NCBI GenBank assembly: GCA_964036665.1
Contig: OZ038527.1
Location: 4,030,001 to 4,094,000 of the forward strand
DNA from: Gordius sp. MW1
Lineage: Eukaryota; Nematomorpha; Gordioida; Gordea; Gordiidae
Length of the DNA: 64,000 nucleotides
Direction: 5' to 3'
The translations under genes were made by a program, and so were the position numbers. Shown piece by piece: positions 1-11,587 of the stretch. The first letter of the stretch is position 1; the number at the start of each line of letters is the position of its first letter. The notes below the pieces were generated by a model, which was not told where the DNA came from, searched no databases, and worked only from the letters and a program-made list of their open reading frames with translations.

Positions 1-47
1 ATAACACGCATAACAAAATAATATTCAGGGGCGGATTATCAAGCGAT

Positions 48-3000
48 ATGGTTCATTTGAATCAAAATGGAATAGTCCTAACAGGATTTACAAATGAAGC
101 TTTTGAACTATCTGAAAATTCATTCAATAAATTAAAAAGGTTTTACAGATAAATTATGCCAACATAATATTATGCAAATTTTAGAGATTCATCGGTGAAG
201 ATGAGAAATGTTGATTTAAATGATAAAAAGTTGGAAAAATTTGATTCATTGAATGATCGTGGGAGATTGGAATTTAAGAAATCAATTTTTTCATTTCAAG
301 ATATTAATTACACGATAGAAGGTAAACGGAAATGGATTTGGGGTCCTAAAAAACCTTCCAAACATATTTTATCTGATGTTAGGTAATTTTGTATTTCATT
401 TATTTAATATAATATTTTATATTATATACCCTTTTGCACAAATTTATGATTTTTTTATGTCTGTGGTTTTGATTTAGCGGAATTTTTAAGTGTGGATTGA
501 ACGCTTTAATGGGTCCCAGTGGCGCAGGCAAGACATCGTAAGTTTAAATTTATACAAACTTGTAACGTTATTTTAATTATAAATTATCTTAAAGTTTAAA
601 ATTTTATATTTAATAACTTAATATTAGATATTAAATGTTTTATATACATAACCGATACTTGTCGGCCTGTAGCTTATTGAACGTATTGGGAGGACGCAAA
701 GAAATTGTGGGTGCTGAGGGTACTATCCTTCTGGATGGAAAACCTCTTTCTAAAAGATTTATTCTAGATTCAGGATTCGTAACGCAGGTAATTAAGGACA
801 AAAACGTAAATAAACTTTTGGTTAGTATGTCCTGGAAATTAAAATGCTATCTTTTATGGGGTAGAAATCTCAAAATATACATTTTTAAGGCTACAATTAT
901 ATTGTTAATAGTTATAAACTTGTATGAAATTTTATTATAGGAAGATATGCTGATGACAACACTGACTTTACGAGAAAATATCATGTTTTCAGCTTCTGTC
1001 CGGTTGTCCTCCAAAATGACCATGGACAAGAAACGGGAAATGGTTCAAACAATTATCGAGGAACTGGATTTATTAAAATGCGCCGATTCTCTGGTAAATT
1101 TTAATTATAAGTTTCGTACAAATTATTTTCACCCATCCCTAAGGTGTTAAGGTCAATTGCATGTATAATGATTGAAAAACGCAATAACGATGCACATTGA
1201 CACTTACATTTATTTTCCAATTTGCTTGCAGCATTTCAATGAATAAACCTAGCTTTAGCACTAAGGGATTTTACTTAAACTATTTTTTCTACCAACAGAA
1301 TTCGATAAAAATCATAAATTTTTAATTTAATATAGCGTAAAGGCATTTATTTTCTTTTTGAATTAATCAGTCAAACATAATGTTTTGCAAGATCAAATAA
1401 AATCATAAATTTTTTTAAGTGTTAAAAACTTATTTCGCAAATGAAATTTAGGTGGGAGGCGATGAAATTCGGGGAATTTCTGGGGGCGAGAGAAAGCGTT
1501 GTAACATAGGAGCCGAATTGGTTACGATTCCAACCATATTATTTGTAGATGAACCAACAACGGGTTTAGACGCATCGACTGCACTCATGGTTATTTTGTT
1601 GCTTAAAAAGTAATGTTTTCCTTAAATTAATTTTAAAAGTGCAACATTTAGTTAATTTTGAAATTTTCTTCTTATTTTGAAATAAAATAAATAAAACATG
1701 TTTTACCTTAGATTAGCTGACAGAGGTTGCACCGTTATAATGTCAATTCACCAGCCGCGCTACGAAATATTTAAATTGTTTGACATACTAATACTAATTT
1801 CCGAGGGTCGAATAGCTTATCAAGGCCCCTCCCTTCAGGCTCCAAATTATTTCGCATCTATAGGTTATTTTATTTTATTAATTAGATTTTGTAACATTTT
1901 TATATTATTATCTTACTTAATTTACTAAGCAGGTTTAGAATGCAAAAAATTTCTAAATCCAGCCGACTTTCTTTTGGATATCATTGTACGCAATGCAAAG
2001 AAGCCAAACGTTATTGCCCATAAAATGGTAGCCTCAACATCTAAAGGTCGAGAACTGTATTTGCTTTTTCTAAATTTTTATCTTACTTCACTCCATTTAT
2101 TCGTTTTTTAATAATTAAACTGTTTTTTACATAATATTATGGCAAAAATTTGCAAATTAAAGTTATTTTCCCGTAGATAAAGATGTTCAAGACTTGCATC
2201 ATCTCTATGAGAATTCGGATTTTTATGCCAGTGTGCATATTGACCTTCATGAAATATGCGTTAGAAATGGTATTTCCTTGAAAAATAAACGATCCAAGCA
2301 AATTTTAGCTGGTGGGAAAAGTTGTTTCGCCACAACCTATTGTGAACAAGTATTTAGTTAGATCTTAGTCTTGATGCATTACTCCGATAAATTTTGATTC
2401 TAATTCCATTTAGAAATTGACGTGACATGGGCGTAGCCAGGGGGTGTCAGGAAGGGGCGGCTGCCCCCCTCTAAATTCAATTTTTTTTTTAAATTTAATC
2501 TAATTATTACTAGGCCCTCCCTAAATCATTATTGCCCCCCCCTCTAAATCCAATCTTGGCTATGCCCATGTGTAATGAATAAAACTTTGAGTATGTTTAA
2601 TAGCTTAAAATTCAATTTTTAGTTTAAATAAAAAAGCACATAAGTAAAAGTTATATATTAGATATCTACATTATTATACGATTACTATGTTCGCATTCAA
2701 AAAATCATTTACTTTAGTGATATCAATATTTAAGAAAGGACAACAACCAAATTTATATTTAATAAAATCTAAAGTTTTTGAAAGTAAAATTATCTTTTCC
2801 TTAGTGTTTAAAAATAACGACACCTCTACCTTTTTCGTAATCAAAATTTTTAATGTTCAAAAAACATATTAAAATCTTTGTGCTTTCTAAAATTAAATGA
2901 TATAATGGGCTATAGAGATGATATTTATTGAACAATATTCTTAACTTTCATTTCATATTTTTCGTTAATTTTATTGGAAAAGTTTATTATTCATATTTAA

Positions 3001-6000
3001 TTTCTAACTAATTTAATATTCATATAGTTTATAGCATTATCTTGGAGAACGTATTTAAATATATACCGATCCTATCAAAATCTCTATATTCAAGTATTTA
3101 TTTTATAATTGATAATTAATTTTTTTCCCCAAAACCATATTATATTGATTATAGATTGTTAGAACTATTATCTATGCTTTAATACTTGGCACCTTGTATT
3201 TTAACGTTGGTCAATCGAGCGCGTATGCAATCTCAAATAGGTGACATTTTAAACTGGATCATGGGGGTAGCCAGGAAGAGGCAGGAAGGGGTGGCTGCCC
3301 CCTCTCTTAATTCAAAAAATCTTTAAAACCTAATATAAATATGGCTAAAATTTCAAAAAATGATTATTTTTATTTTGCCCCTCCCTAAATCATCATTGCC
3401 CCGCCCTAGTCCATATTCTGGCTACCCCCGTAAACTGGCTAATAAATTAATTTAATATTAATTTATATCTGAAGAATTTATTTCAAAAATAAAAGTCTAA
3501 TATTTTTGAAAAATTAAATATGTACAGAACTGGAGCTTTGAACCTTATAGTATTAGATCAAGTGACTACCAGCCTTTCTGCCATAAACACTTTCATCGGG
3601 GAACGAGCGCTCTTCATGTAAAACAAACATCAAATTTTGTATAATTTGAATTTTTTAAAAAATATCTTTTTACAAATTGTATATTCTGGAGAAATATTTA
3701 AACAATTTTAATTTATGTTAATTTCTACTTTTTTTTAATGTCAGACATGAAGCGACCAATGGATTTTACAGAGTATCCGTTTACTTTTTTGCCAAGATGC
3801 TTGGAGATCTAGTTCCCATGCGATATTTTCCCATGTTAATCTTAATAACTATCGTCTATTGGATGATTGGTCAGTAAATTTTCATTGTTCACATGCTACT
3901 ATAAATATTTTGGCACTTTTATTTAAAATTTTGCAGTAAAATTCATTTTTTTAAAATGTTTTTTAGGTTTTCAAGCGTCTTTACTCAAATACTTGATGTT
4001 TATACTTTCGCTTATCTGTCTGGTCACGTCGGGTAGTGCCCTGGTATTAATTAACAGTGTGTCTTTCAAAAGGGTCGACATTGCTTTCAATGTGTGCATT
4101 CTGTACATGATTTTACTAGTCGTGAGCTAATTTTTTGATAAATATAATTACAATTTTGTCCAAACCAATTCATATGGGCTTAGCCGGGGGGGGGGGGGGG
4201 GGTCAGGTGGGGCTGCCCCCCTATATATCCTAAAATTCGTTAAAATTTATAAAATTTTGGCTAAAATTTTAAAAAAAACATTTTGCCCCTCCCTAAATCA
4301 TTGTTGCCCCCCTCTAATTCCAATGCTGGCTAGGCCCATGCCAATTCATAGATAATATTGTTTAGCTAAGAGATAATAAATGGCAAACATAAAATTCGAA
4401 AAATCAATGGCATAGATCCATTGATAGAAATTGTATTAAATTTGACACATTTAACTTTTTTTAAAAATGTAGTAATTTTTCACAAATTTCTTGCTAAAGG
4501 CTCTAGAGTTTACAACTTAAGTAGTCTACTTTTATCGGCAGTTTAATAATGCTTTGTTCTTTCGTTCTTTCTCACTTGATGGGATACATTAAGAAACTTT
4601 TAACTTCTGAAATACACTGCAATTATACCGATATATTAATTCATTCATTGAATCCCATGGGCGTAGCCAGGGGGTGGCAGGGAGGGGCGGTTGCCACCCT
4701 CTAAATCCAAAATATTCTTCAAAATAAGTATTCATATGGTTAAAATTAATAAAAATTATCATTTTGCCCGTTCCTAAATCATAATTGCCCCCCCCCCTCT
4801 ATATTCAATCCTGGCTACGCCCATGTTGAATCCTAACAAACTTTTAGAGCCAATGACTTTCAAACAACAGCACATGATATTTTTACATTTAACAAACACT
4901 ACCTATGATTAAATTTATGCAAATTTGCTTAATTTAGGAAATTTAACTACAGTACTTCCTACCATAGGAGTAGCCAGGCGGTGGCAGGGAGGGGCGGCTG
5001 CCCCCTTTAAATCCAAAAAATCTATAAATTTTATTAAAAAGACTAAAATTTTAAAAATTGCTATATTGTCCCTCCCTAAATCATTATTGTCCCCTCAATT
5101 CTCCTTGCTATGCCCAAGCTTATAATAGTAAGCAACTTATATCATTATATCCTGATAATGCACACTCATATAACTCATTCGAATTTTTCTATTCTACACA
5201 ATAATGAGTATACCCGTTAAATTACAAAAGAACATAAAGTTTTTTCAATTGTCAAACCAATTAAACTAAAATCAATACATGGGCATAGCCAGAGATTGGC
5301 TGGTAGGGGCGGCTGTTCCCCTCTATATCCAAAAAATCCTTTTAATATTAAATAAGTTATCGCTAAAATTTCAAAAAACTATCATTTTGCCCCTTCCTAA
5401 ATCATTATTGCCCCCCTCTAATTCCAATGCTGGCTACGCCCATGAATCAATATATGTAAGTTTGATTAGAGGACTTAGTGATAGCGAGCGAGTAGTTTTG
5501 TAAAAACGGCTGGGTTTTGTTTAGCCGGCCTTTGGTTTTAGTCGACTAAACATAAAGAAACCAAAAAAATTTTGGTCTATTTTTCTTAGTCGACCACTAG
5601 GCTTAGTCGAAATCTAAAAACAGACCAGTGTCGACCGTTAGTCATAAATCAAAGGTCCACCAAAAAAATCCAGCCGTTTTTGAAACACTAGTAGCGGGTT
5701 CTAAAGGTTATAACGACAAAACAAAGGAGAATTTAAAGTAAGCTATTTTTAGTATTAAAAAACGCACATTTCAGTTAATCTTATTAATTATAGGGTAACC
5801 TTTTCTGCTGTAATTGGTAGAAAATTTTTTACGGCACATTTATCAAAAAATATAACTATTTACATTTTTTTATATGATTATTAATTTTTAACAAATAATT
5901 TATTAGCTGCTCAGTGGTTATTATGCTAATGTTGAATCAATTCCCAAAATATTCCACTGGTTAAAATACCTTAGCATGTTTCGTTATGGTTACAACGTAA

Positions 6001-6561
6001 GTAACTAAAGTTTCAAGTGTATTATACCTCTTTTACATTATACTATTTATATTCGCAAAAAATGAATTGCATTTTCATTTGTTACAAGTAAGAACAAATT
6101 TTTATATAAAATTTTATGTTTTTTCACCGTAGAATGTTTAAATTTTGAGCGATTTATGCTATTTCTGTTTGCTATCAGGTTTTGCTAATCAACGAATTAA
6201 AAGATCAAAAATACTGTGAACCAGCTGACCTCACTCAAAAAAGCATGACCTCATTTAATCAGACATGGTTTGGAATAATACTTACCATTTTAATAATAAA
6301 TTAGCGATATTTATCACTAAAGTTGCTAGTTATAGTTAAGCAATTTACCGGGTTTATAAATTTTCATATAATAATTATTTTAAAAATTATTTTTTATTAT
6401 TTAGCTCATACGGAAATGATTTTTTGAAAGCCGAAAATATACCCTATGAAACTACTTGGGATTTATGGATGAATATAGTTATAATCTTAGGGATGACCGT
6501 TTTCTTTTGGCTCATTTCTTACATACAATTATTGAGAATTAAGAGAAATGCCAAAGGCTAA
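48..6561 (+). CDS. ABCG2-like: ABCG2-like ABC half-transporter (17 exons)
   Basis: This gene encodes an ATP-driven membrane exporter half-molecule of subfamily G (nucleotide-binding domain first, then six membrane helices), expected to dimerise. Exons read as 48-139, 185-382, 478-537, 673-787, 941-1093, 1452-1609, 1712-1863, 1933-2046, 2177-2349, 3028-3093, 3155-3240, 3528-3617, 3745-3869, 3967-4121, 5907-5996, 6179-6267 and 6405-6561. All junctions keep phase, giving about 690 aa (human ABCG2 is 655). Visible motifs are Walker [10 protein letters not shown] (about residue 109), signature ISGGERKR (215), Walker [13 protein letters not shown] (235) and H-loop IMSIHQPR (268). The membrane part has the ABCG2-typical blocks [21 protein letters not shown] and RYGYN, and the TWDLW...LL C-terminal tail. 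The start is uncertain. An ATG at 201 would give 654 aa, but the upstream exon matches in position and phase an exon of the second copy, and its frame is open to the window edge. A possible poly(A) signal AATAAA lies at 6793. The ABCG2-like assignment is firm; one-to-one orthology is not. Confidence 0.9.
2426..2570. mobile_element. hAT-type MITE, family A (intron 9)
   Basis: This is a short element with terminal inverted repeats CATGGGCGTAGCCAGG at the left and CTTGGCTATGCCCATG at the right. Inside each end is a run of C or G (GGGGCGGCTGCCCCCC, CCCTCCCTAAATC). It encodes no protein. It sits in the ninth intron of the ABCG2-like gene. No clear target duplication remains for this copy. Confidence 0.8.
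3258..3430. mobile_element. hAT-type MITE, family A (intron 11)
   Basis: This element has the same CATGGGNGTAGCCAGG / CTGGCTACCCCCG ends and interior as the other family A copies. It is flanked by the 8-bp direct repeat TAAACTGG (3250-3257 and 3431-3438), which identifies the hAT superfamily. It lies between ABCG2-like exons 11 and 12. Confidence 0.8.
4173..4340. mobile_element. hAT-type MITE, family A (intron 14)
   Basis: The terminal inverted repeat ATGGGCTTAGCC / GGCTAGGCCCAT is flanked by an exact 8-bp target duplication CCAATTCA (4165-4172 and 4341-4348). A run of 14 or so G residues near the left end is typical of this family here. Confidence 0.85.
4656..4825. mobile_element. hAT-type MITE, family A (intron 14), best-defined copy
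   Basis: This 170-bp copy has perfect ends CATGGGCGTAGCCAGG / CTGGCTACGCCCATG and an exact 8-bp target duplication TTGAATCC (4648-4655 and 4826-4833). It is the clearest evidence that family A was moved by a hAT transposase. Confidence 0.9.
4963..5117. mobile_element. hAT-type MITE, family A (intron 14), degraded copy
   Basis: The ends CCATAGGAGTAGCCAGG and CTTGCTATGCCCAAG, with a GGGGCGGCTGCCCCC interior, mark a diverged family A copy. No target duplication is left, so it is probably older than its neighbours. Confidence 0.7.
5278..5444. mobile_element. hAT-type MITE, family A (intron 14)
   Basis: This copy has ends CATGGGCATAGCC / GGCTACGCCCATG and an 8-bp target duplication AATCAATA (5270-5277 and 5445-5452). 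It is the fourth family A insertion in the 1.8-kb intron 14 of the ABCG2-like gene. Confidence 0.85.
5493..5690. mobile_element. MITE family B (TAGTGTTGTAAAAACGG ends), intron 14
   Basis: The element starts TAGTTTTGTAAAAACGGCTG and ends with the inverse, CAGCCGTTTTTGAAACACTA. The interior has GTCGACTAA and TTGGTCTATTTTT motifs repeated in inverted order. Other copies lie at about 7019-7104, 53030-53211, 56614-56775 and 60685-60820, and a half copy at 49710-49745. The termini look hAT-like, but no clean target duplication was found. Confidence 0.7.
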
Positions 6562-6837
6562 GATTATTTTTTGAAAGCAAAATTTTATTATTTAGAACGT
6601 TGTTATTAATATGCAATAATATATATTATTTTCTTTTTTTACGATATTGTAAAGTCATTGCAAAATACAATACAAAAGAATATTTTAACTTGTAAAACTA
6701 TCATTTTTGTTATAATTTTATCTACTAAATTTTACATCTACGGACTCGTAATAATAGATAGTATAATATAATTCAAGTTTTAGCGATATAACAAATAAAA
6801 TTTGTGTGCTCAATTAATCACTTGCCTAAAAAGAAAA

Positions 6838-6975
6838 CTTAAGTTGGTGGAACCATAGATCACATAGACTGCTCATACCATATGTCTCATATGGTAAAAT
6901 GTGTAGCATCCATCCACCATATTTATTATTTAATTTGACAATCTCCCATGTCTTTATGGAACACTCTAATTACCC
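6838..6975 (-). repeat. Interspersed repeat family K, copy 1
   Basis: Read on the minus strand, this segment matches 55040-55145 over about 100 bp (shared core TTTTACCATATGA, ACATATG, GTCTATGT). No ends or coding content were recognised. It sits just downstream of the intact ABCG2-like gene, and its partner is in an intron of the second copy. Confidence 0.55.
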
Positions 6976-7018
6976 AAAATCAAGATAATCTATATAGCCT
7001 TTCCTTATTTGTGCACAT

Positions 7019-7104
7019 TAGTGTTGCAAAAAGGACTGGGTTTTGTTTGGCCGAGACTAAAACCAAGGTCGACCAAACAAAACCTAGCCGTTTATACAAC
7101 ACTT
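7019..7104. mobile_element. MITE family B, short copy
   Basis: The left end TAGTGTTGCAAAAAGGACTG and right end CTAGCCGTTTATACAACACTT form an 86-bp near-palindrome. It is an internally deleted version of the 198-bp copy at 5493. Confidence 0.65.
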
Positions 7105-7109
7105 GAGCA

Positions 7110-7258
7110 CATGGGCGCAGCCAGGGGAGTCCCTCTGAATGACGAAAAAAAAATTTCAATGCAAAAACCCTTAAAAATTAAATAAATTTAAGTTTTGCCC
7201 CTCCCTTAAACTTTTAAACGTTTTGCCCCCCCCCATCCAAAACCTGGCTACGCCCATG
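7110..7258. mobile_element. hAT-type MITE, family A
   Basis: Ends CATGGGCGCAGCCAGG / CCTGGCTACGCCCATG bound a C-rich and T-rich interior. No target duplication was recognised. It abuts the family B copy on its left. Confidence 0.7.
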
Positions 7259-7473
7259 CTAGAGGACATTTAATAATGGGAAAAACTGTACATTATTTTA
7301 ACGATGATGAGTCTATCAACTCTTTGTTAAACACAAACTAAGAAATGAATTATAAGAATAGGTAAAGTGGATATTTAAATTATAGGCTAAGAGATATGAG
7401 TATCCGGTAGCAACAATATACATTTAAAATCGAATAAATATTAAAATGATATTTTTATTATAAAAAAAGAGTT

Positions 7474-7994
7474 AGGGGAGACCGGGGACTATATAGCCAT
7501 AAAAAATTTAATCGCGTTTTAAAAAAACTAAAAATTATTTTTTCAATTTTTGTAGGAACGTAATTTTAAGGTCTATTTTTACTATAGGAAATAAATTTGG
7601 ACTGAAAAAATTAATAGTTTTCTCACAACTTAAATTATAAAAAACAAAAATCCTAAAAATTTAAAAAATGCCCGGGGCAAGTCATAGCCCTTTTCGGGGG
7701 ATAGATTATTCCTTACGTTTTCACTTTCTATTGATGTATGCTAACTCAAATCAATAAAAGATTGTGTTAATAAAAAATATAGAGAGTGCAAATGTAATAT
7801 GGTTATATTTTACATAAAACAAATAAAAAAAGGGTCAAGATGACAATCTAATTTAGGTACCCATAAAAGACAAATTTTGCAATGGAAAAAATGTTTAAAT
7901 AGTCTATTAATATTTCAAATTACACTAAGATAAATTATTATTAAACAAAATTGTTGTTTTTTTAAATATTGACATTTGTCTACGCAATGAAAAA
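7474..7994 (+). mobile_element. Repeat family C, left part only
   Basis: This is nearly the same sequence as 16858-17375, starting with the terminal motif GGGGAGACCGGGGACTA and containing GCCCGGGGCAAGTCATAGCCC. The match stops at 7994, where the RTE LINE fragment begins. The right part was not found beyond the LINE. Confidence 0.7.
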
Positions 7995-8750
7995 GGTGTA
8001 TGCTGTATGCCGATGATATCGTACAATGCGAGGAACAAGGGAGAAAGTATTCGATGAAGCCGAAAAGTGGTCAAAACGCTTAGCTGGATATGGTTTAACA
8101 ACGATCGAAAAACGGTATACATGGAAAATGACCATCTAAAGTACCCAAAAGTAGGCAGATTTTCATACCTCGGCTCGATGCTACATCAAGAGGGAGGTTG
8201 CGCAACGGAAGTCAATGCCCGGATCCAAAAAGGATGGGTAGAATAGCGAAGTACGGTGTAATGTGCGACAAGAATATGCCAATATGGTTGAAGAGCAAAG
8301 CACAAATCCATCGTAAGACCGGTGTTACTCTATGGAAGTGAAACATGGGCATTAGACACCACGGAAGGAAAGCTATTACAAGCCACAGAGATGAGAATGA
8401 TACGGTGGAGCTTGGGGTATACTAAGCTCGACCATATGACGAATGACTTTCCCATGACAATAATGGGTATTCAACCTATGGCATAAAAACGAAAATAGGC
8501 TAAGGTGGTATGGGCATATACTAAGAAGGGACACGGATGACGTAAATCGAAATGTACTGGACATGGAGGTACCGGGGAAGAGAGGAAGAGGACGACCCCG
8601 TGTCACGTGGAAGGGGCAAGTCGATAAAGTAATGGAAACAAAAGAGATTAGTCAAGATATGGCACTCACCCGATCAAGATGGAAGAAACTCATCAAAACA
8701 AACCCCATGAATGTGGGATCAAATGACTGATAAAGAAGAAGAAGAAGAAA
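7995..8750 (+). pseudogene. RTE-type LINE, 5'-truncated 3' fragment
   Basis: The fragment begins at the reverse-transcriptase YADD box (CTGTATGCCGATGATATC) and runs to the element's 3' end, which finishes with TGATAAAGAAGAAGAAGAAG. It aligns throughout with the better copy at 48650-49660 (shared blocks TACCTCGGCTCGATGCTACA and TGACGAATGA). Several frameshifts break the frame, so it encodes nothing. 5' truncation and a short-repeat 3' tail are normal for RTE retrotransposition. It joins directly to repeat family C. Confidence 0.85.
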
Positions 8751-9462
8751 TCTGTTATTATTTGTATTATAAACTCTTATATATGCCATTTTATTTGAGT
8801 GTTTCTAAATACAAAGATTTAAAATCGCAAGTTATTTAATTGTGAAGTGACTTTTATGAACTCGCAAAATATCATAAAATATATAGTTAAATCTAAATAA
8901 TACCCTCAAAATTTTTATGTCCAAAACATTAGTCTTTATATAAAAATTAGATTGAAATTTGCCTATAACATTAAAATTTATTCAGTCATCAACATTATTA
9001 AATCAAATTAATAAATCACATTAATGTGTAGGGCGTACAAATACGCGTGTTTCATCATATGGTGACTGTGTAGCGGAATCAGTTTTTGTTATATAAATTT
9101 CGTCGTCTTTTGTGTTGTTTTTGTTAAAGAATATAAAGTTTTTTAGAAACAAATATTTTATTTCATATAATATAATATTTCATAGCATTACAATTTTTGT
9201 CAATAACATTTGAGAATCATACTTTCACTCCTGTCCTCTAATTTTAATTTTGATGGCTTTTACATGGCTGGTATTAGAAAACTCAAAAAAAAATAATTAA
9301 AGCCGCTTCTTCACGATTTATGATACAAAACTGTATATCAATTATGACTTTATAAATAGGGTATCTAAATTTTATCATCTTATCAATTTTATCAAAACTA
9401 AAATATCATCAAAATCGAGCAAATGTATATTTGGTTTTGAACAGCAGTCACTTAAAACAAGT
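8751..9462. other. AT-rich spacer, nothing recognised
   Basis: About 700 bp of low-complexity AT-rich sequence. I see no coding exon, RNA gene or repeat end in it. Confidence 0.5.
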
Positions 9463-9470
9463 GTTCAAGC

Positions 9471-10120
9471 TAGAGGTGTGCACGGATCAAATTTTTTTGA
9501 TCCGATCCGATCCGAAAGGTTTCGAAAAATTTTACATCCATCCGATCCGATCCGAGTTTTTTAAAATCTAAATCCGATCCGATCCGAGTTTTTTTAAATC
9601 TAAATCCGATCTGATCCGATCCGAAATTTTTGAATTAAAATTTTACGAACAGAACTTCATATTGATGATTAAATTCAAAATACATAAAAATAAGGTATAG
9701 CAATTAATAAACCCGAAATAAATATAAAATTGTCTAATTCCATATTATCATATAAAAATAATAAATTTTCTGGTTTAATTCGCGTTCTTCCTTCTTCTAA
9801 TGTTCTTCCAGACACCGAGAAATTTCTTTCCGAAGTGGTAGAGGTAGCAGGTATAGTTAAAACTTTATTTGCCAGCTTATAAAGCCTTGTCAGGACTGTT
9901 TTATATGAAACCCACCATTTCAACAAATCTTTTTTTGAATCATATTTGCAATCTTCATTTCAAAGATAATTATGAAAAGGTATACTAAAAATTATTAATT
10001 TAATTATTTAGAACTTATTATTGTTTATTTTCAATTTGAAAATCCGATCCGACTTAAATAAAATGTTGATCCGATCCGTGTTCGGACGGATCGGATCGGA
10101 TTGATCCGTGCACACCTCTA
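9471..10120 (-). mobile_element. hAT transposon, internally deleted, GATCC-array family
   Basis: A 650-bp element with terminal inverted repeat TAGAGGTGTGCACGGATC and an exact 8-bp target duplication GTTCAAGC (9463-9470 and 10121-10128). Both ends carry arrays of GATCC words just inside the TIR. A minus-strand frame (9926-9675) keeps the C-terminal hAT dimerisation motif TIPATSTTSERNFS followed by LEEGRTRIKPENL. The rest of the transposase is gone, so the element is not autonomous. The subterminal arrays are probably transposase-binding sites (inference). Confidence 0.92.
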
Positions 10121-10809
10121 GTTCAAGCTAAGGAACTGACATCGTTTTGTTCAGACTATTTGAGTAGGAATTTGATTGTCAACCTATCTTAGATCAAGCA
10201 CATTTGTTATTGCAAAATAGTTTGATATAAAATTCTTTGCAGCCTTAAAATTGAGTTTTATATATAGGACCGCTTGTTTAATAGTTAAATGCTTAGGTGA
10301 TTTTAAACAGTGGCGTAGCTAGGGGGGGGCCCAGGTAGCCCGGGCCCACCCAAGAGCGAAAACCGGGCCCCATGGGCCCCCCTAAGGGAAAAATCTTGGG
10401 CCCCTGGGCCCCGTAATTTTTTTTATTTTATCTCAAGAAAAAATACGAAGATTATAATTATCTTTGAATATAACTTTTAATTATAATATAAAGCCTAAAT
10501 ATTTGTTTAATAAATGCAATTTCAACGGTTAATAGCCTTATATTAATTTTAAATGATATTAGAAATGAATCACTATCAAATTCTTTATAATAAGGCGAAA
10601 GATTTAGCTTCAATTTTTGATTTAGTAGGTACCTTATAAACGTATTAAAAAATCAAAAAAGTATGAAACTTTTTACTCTTTTGAATCTACCAATTCATTA
10701 ATGGATTTCGAAATTGATTTATATTATCCCATCATCGATAGAATCATAGCTGAATTAAACCTAAGATTTTTGGAAATTATTTGTAATCTATATAGGTCCT
10801 TAGAAGGTT

Positions 10810-10981
10810 TCATGGGCATACCCAGAATTTGAATTAGAGAGGGGCAATAATGTTTTAGGAGGGGGCAAAATGATTATTTTTTCAAATTTCAGTCATAATT
10901 GTAATAAATTTCAACAAAATTTTGGATTTAGAGGGGGGCGGCCGCCCCTCTGCCCCCCCCCCCCTCCTTGGCTAAGCCCAC
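10810..10981. mobile_element. hAT-type MITE, family A, nested
   Basis: The ends CATGGGCATACCCAG and CTTGGCTAAGCCCACG bound a typical family A interior in reverse orientation (GGGGCAATAATG; GGGGGGCGGCCGCCCC). Near-matching flanks GAAGGTTT / GAAGGTGT suggest an 8-bp target duplication with one change. It is inserted in the 10308-12941 hAT element. Confidence 0.7.
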
Positions 10982-11587
10982 GGAAGGTGTAAACCCTTCA
11001 TCCCCTTTTTTGCGATAAATATCTTTTATCAGAAGGAATTAACCATTATGAATTAAAACTGCAAGATGCCGAAATAATAATGGCAAAAAATTATGTAAAT
11101 AAAATGCAATATTTTTTCACTTATTAAAATTTTGCCCTCAATAGAATAATTTTAAATCCCAATAACTTCATGCTCATGCGATGGATCGTTCTCATTGCTA
11201 AAATGGATTAAAAATATCTTATCACAATTGGACAAGATAGGTTATCTTCCTTAGCTTTATTGAGCTTAGAACATGACTTTATAAATGTTATTCCCCCGGA
11301 TGATATTATAAATTCGTTTGCAAAATCGAGTAAAAGGCGTAATGAACTACTATTAAAAGACTAATTTTAATATTTAATGAAAAATTATCTGGGCTTTAAA
11401 CTTGTTTTGAACTTTTTAACACTTTCAAAATATATTAAAATATTATTAAATTTACGAAAATTCCATCCTGGATTCAATTTAATTGTCCATCTCACATGCT
11501 TATTGTTTAACATATCTTGCATATTTTTATGTACCACATGCACATATAAAGCCAATGATTTTCCAAAAAATAGTTTGGACACCATTT

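Noticed and set aside
4187-4201. Long G runs as G-quadruplex regulatory sites
   Set aside because: The G/C runs at 4187, 12818, 24120, 35459 and elsewhere all sit at the same place in MITE or hAT ends and are slippage within those elements.
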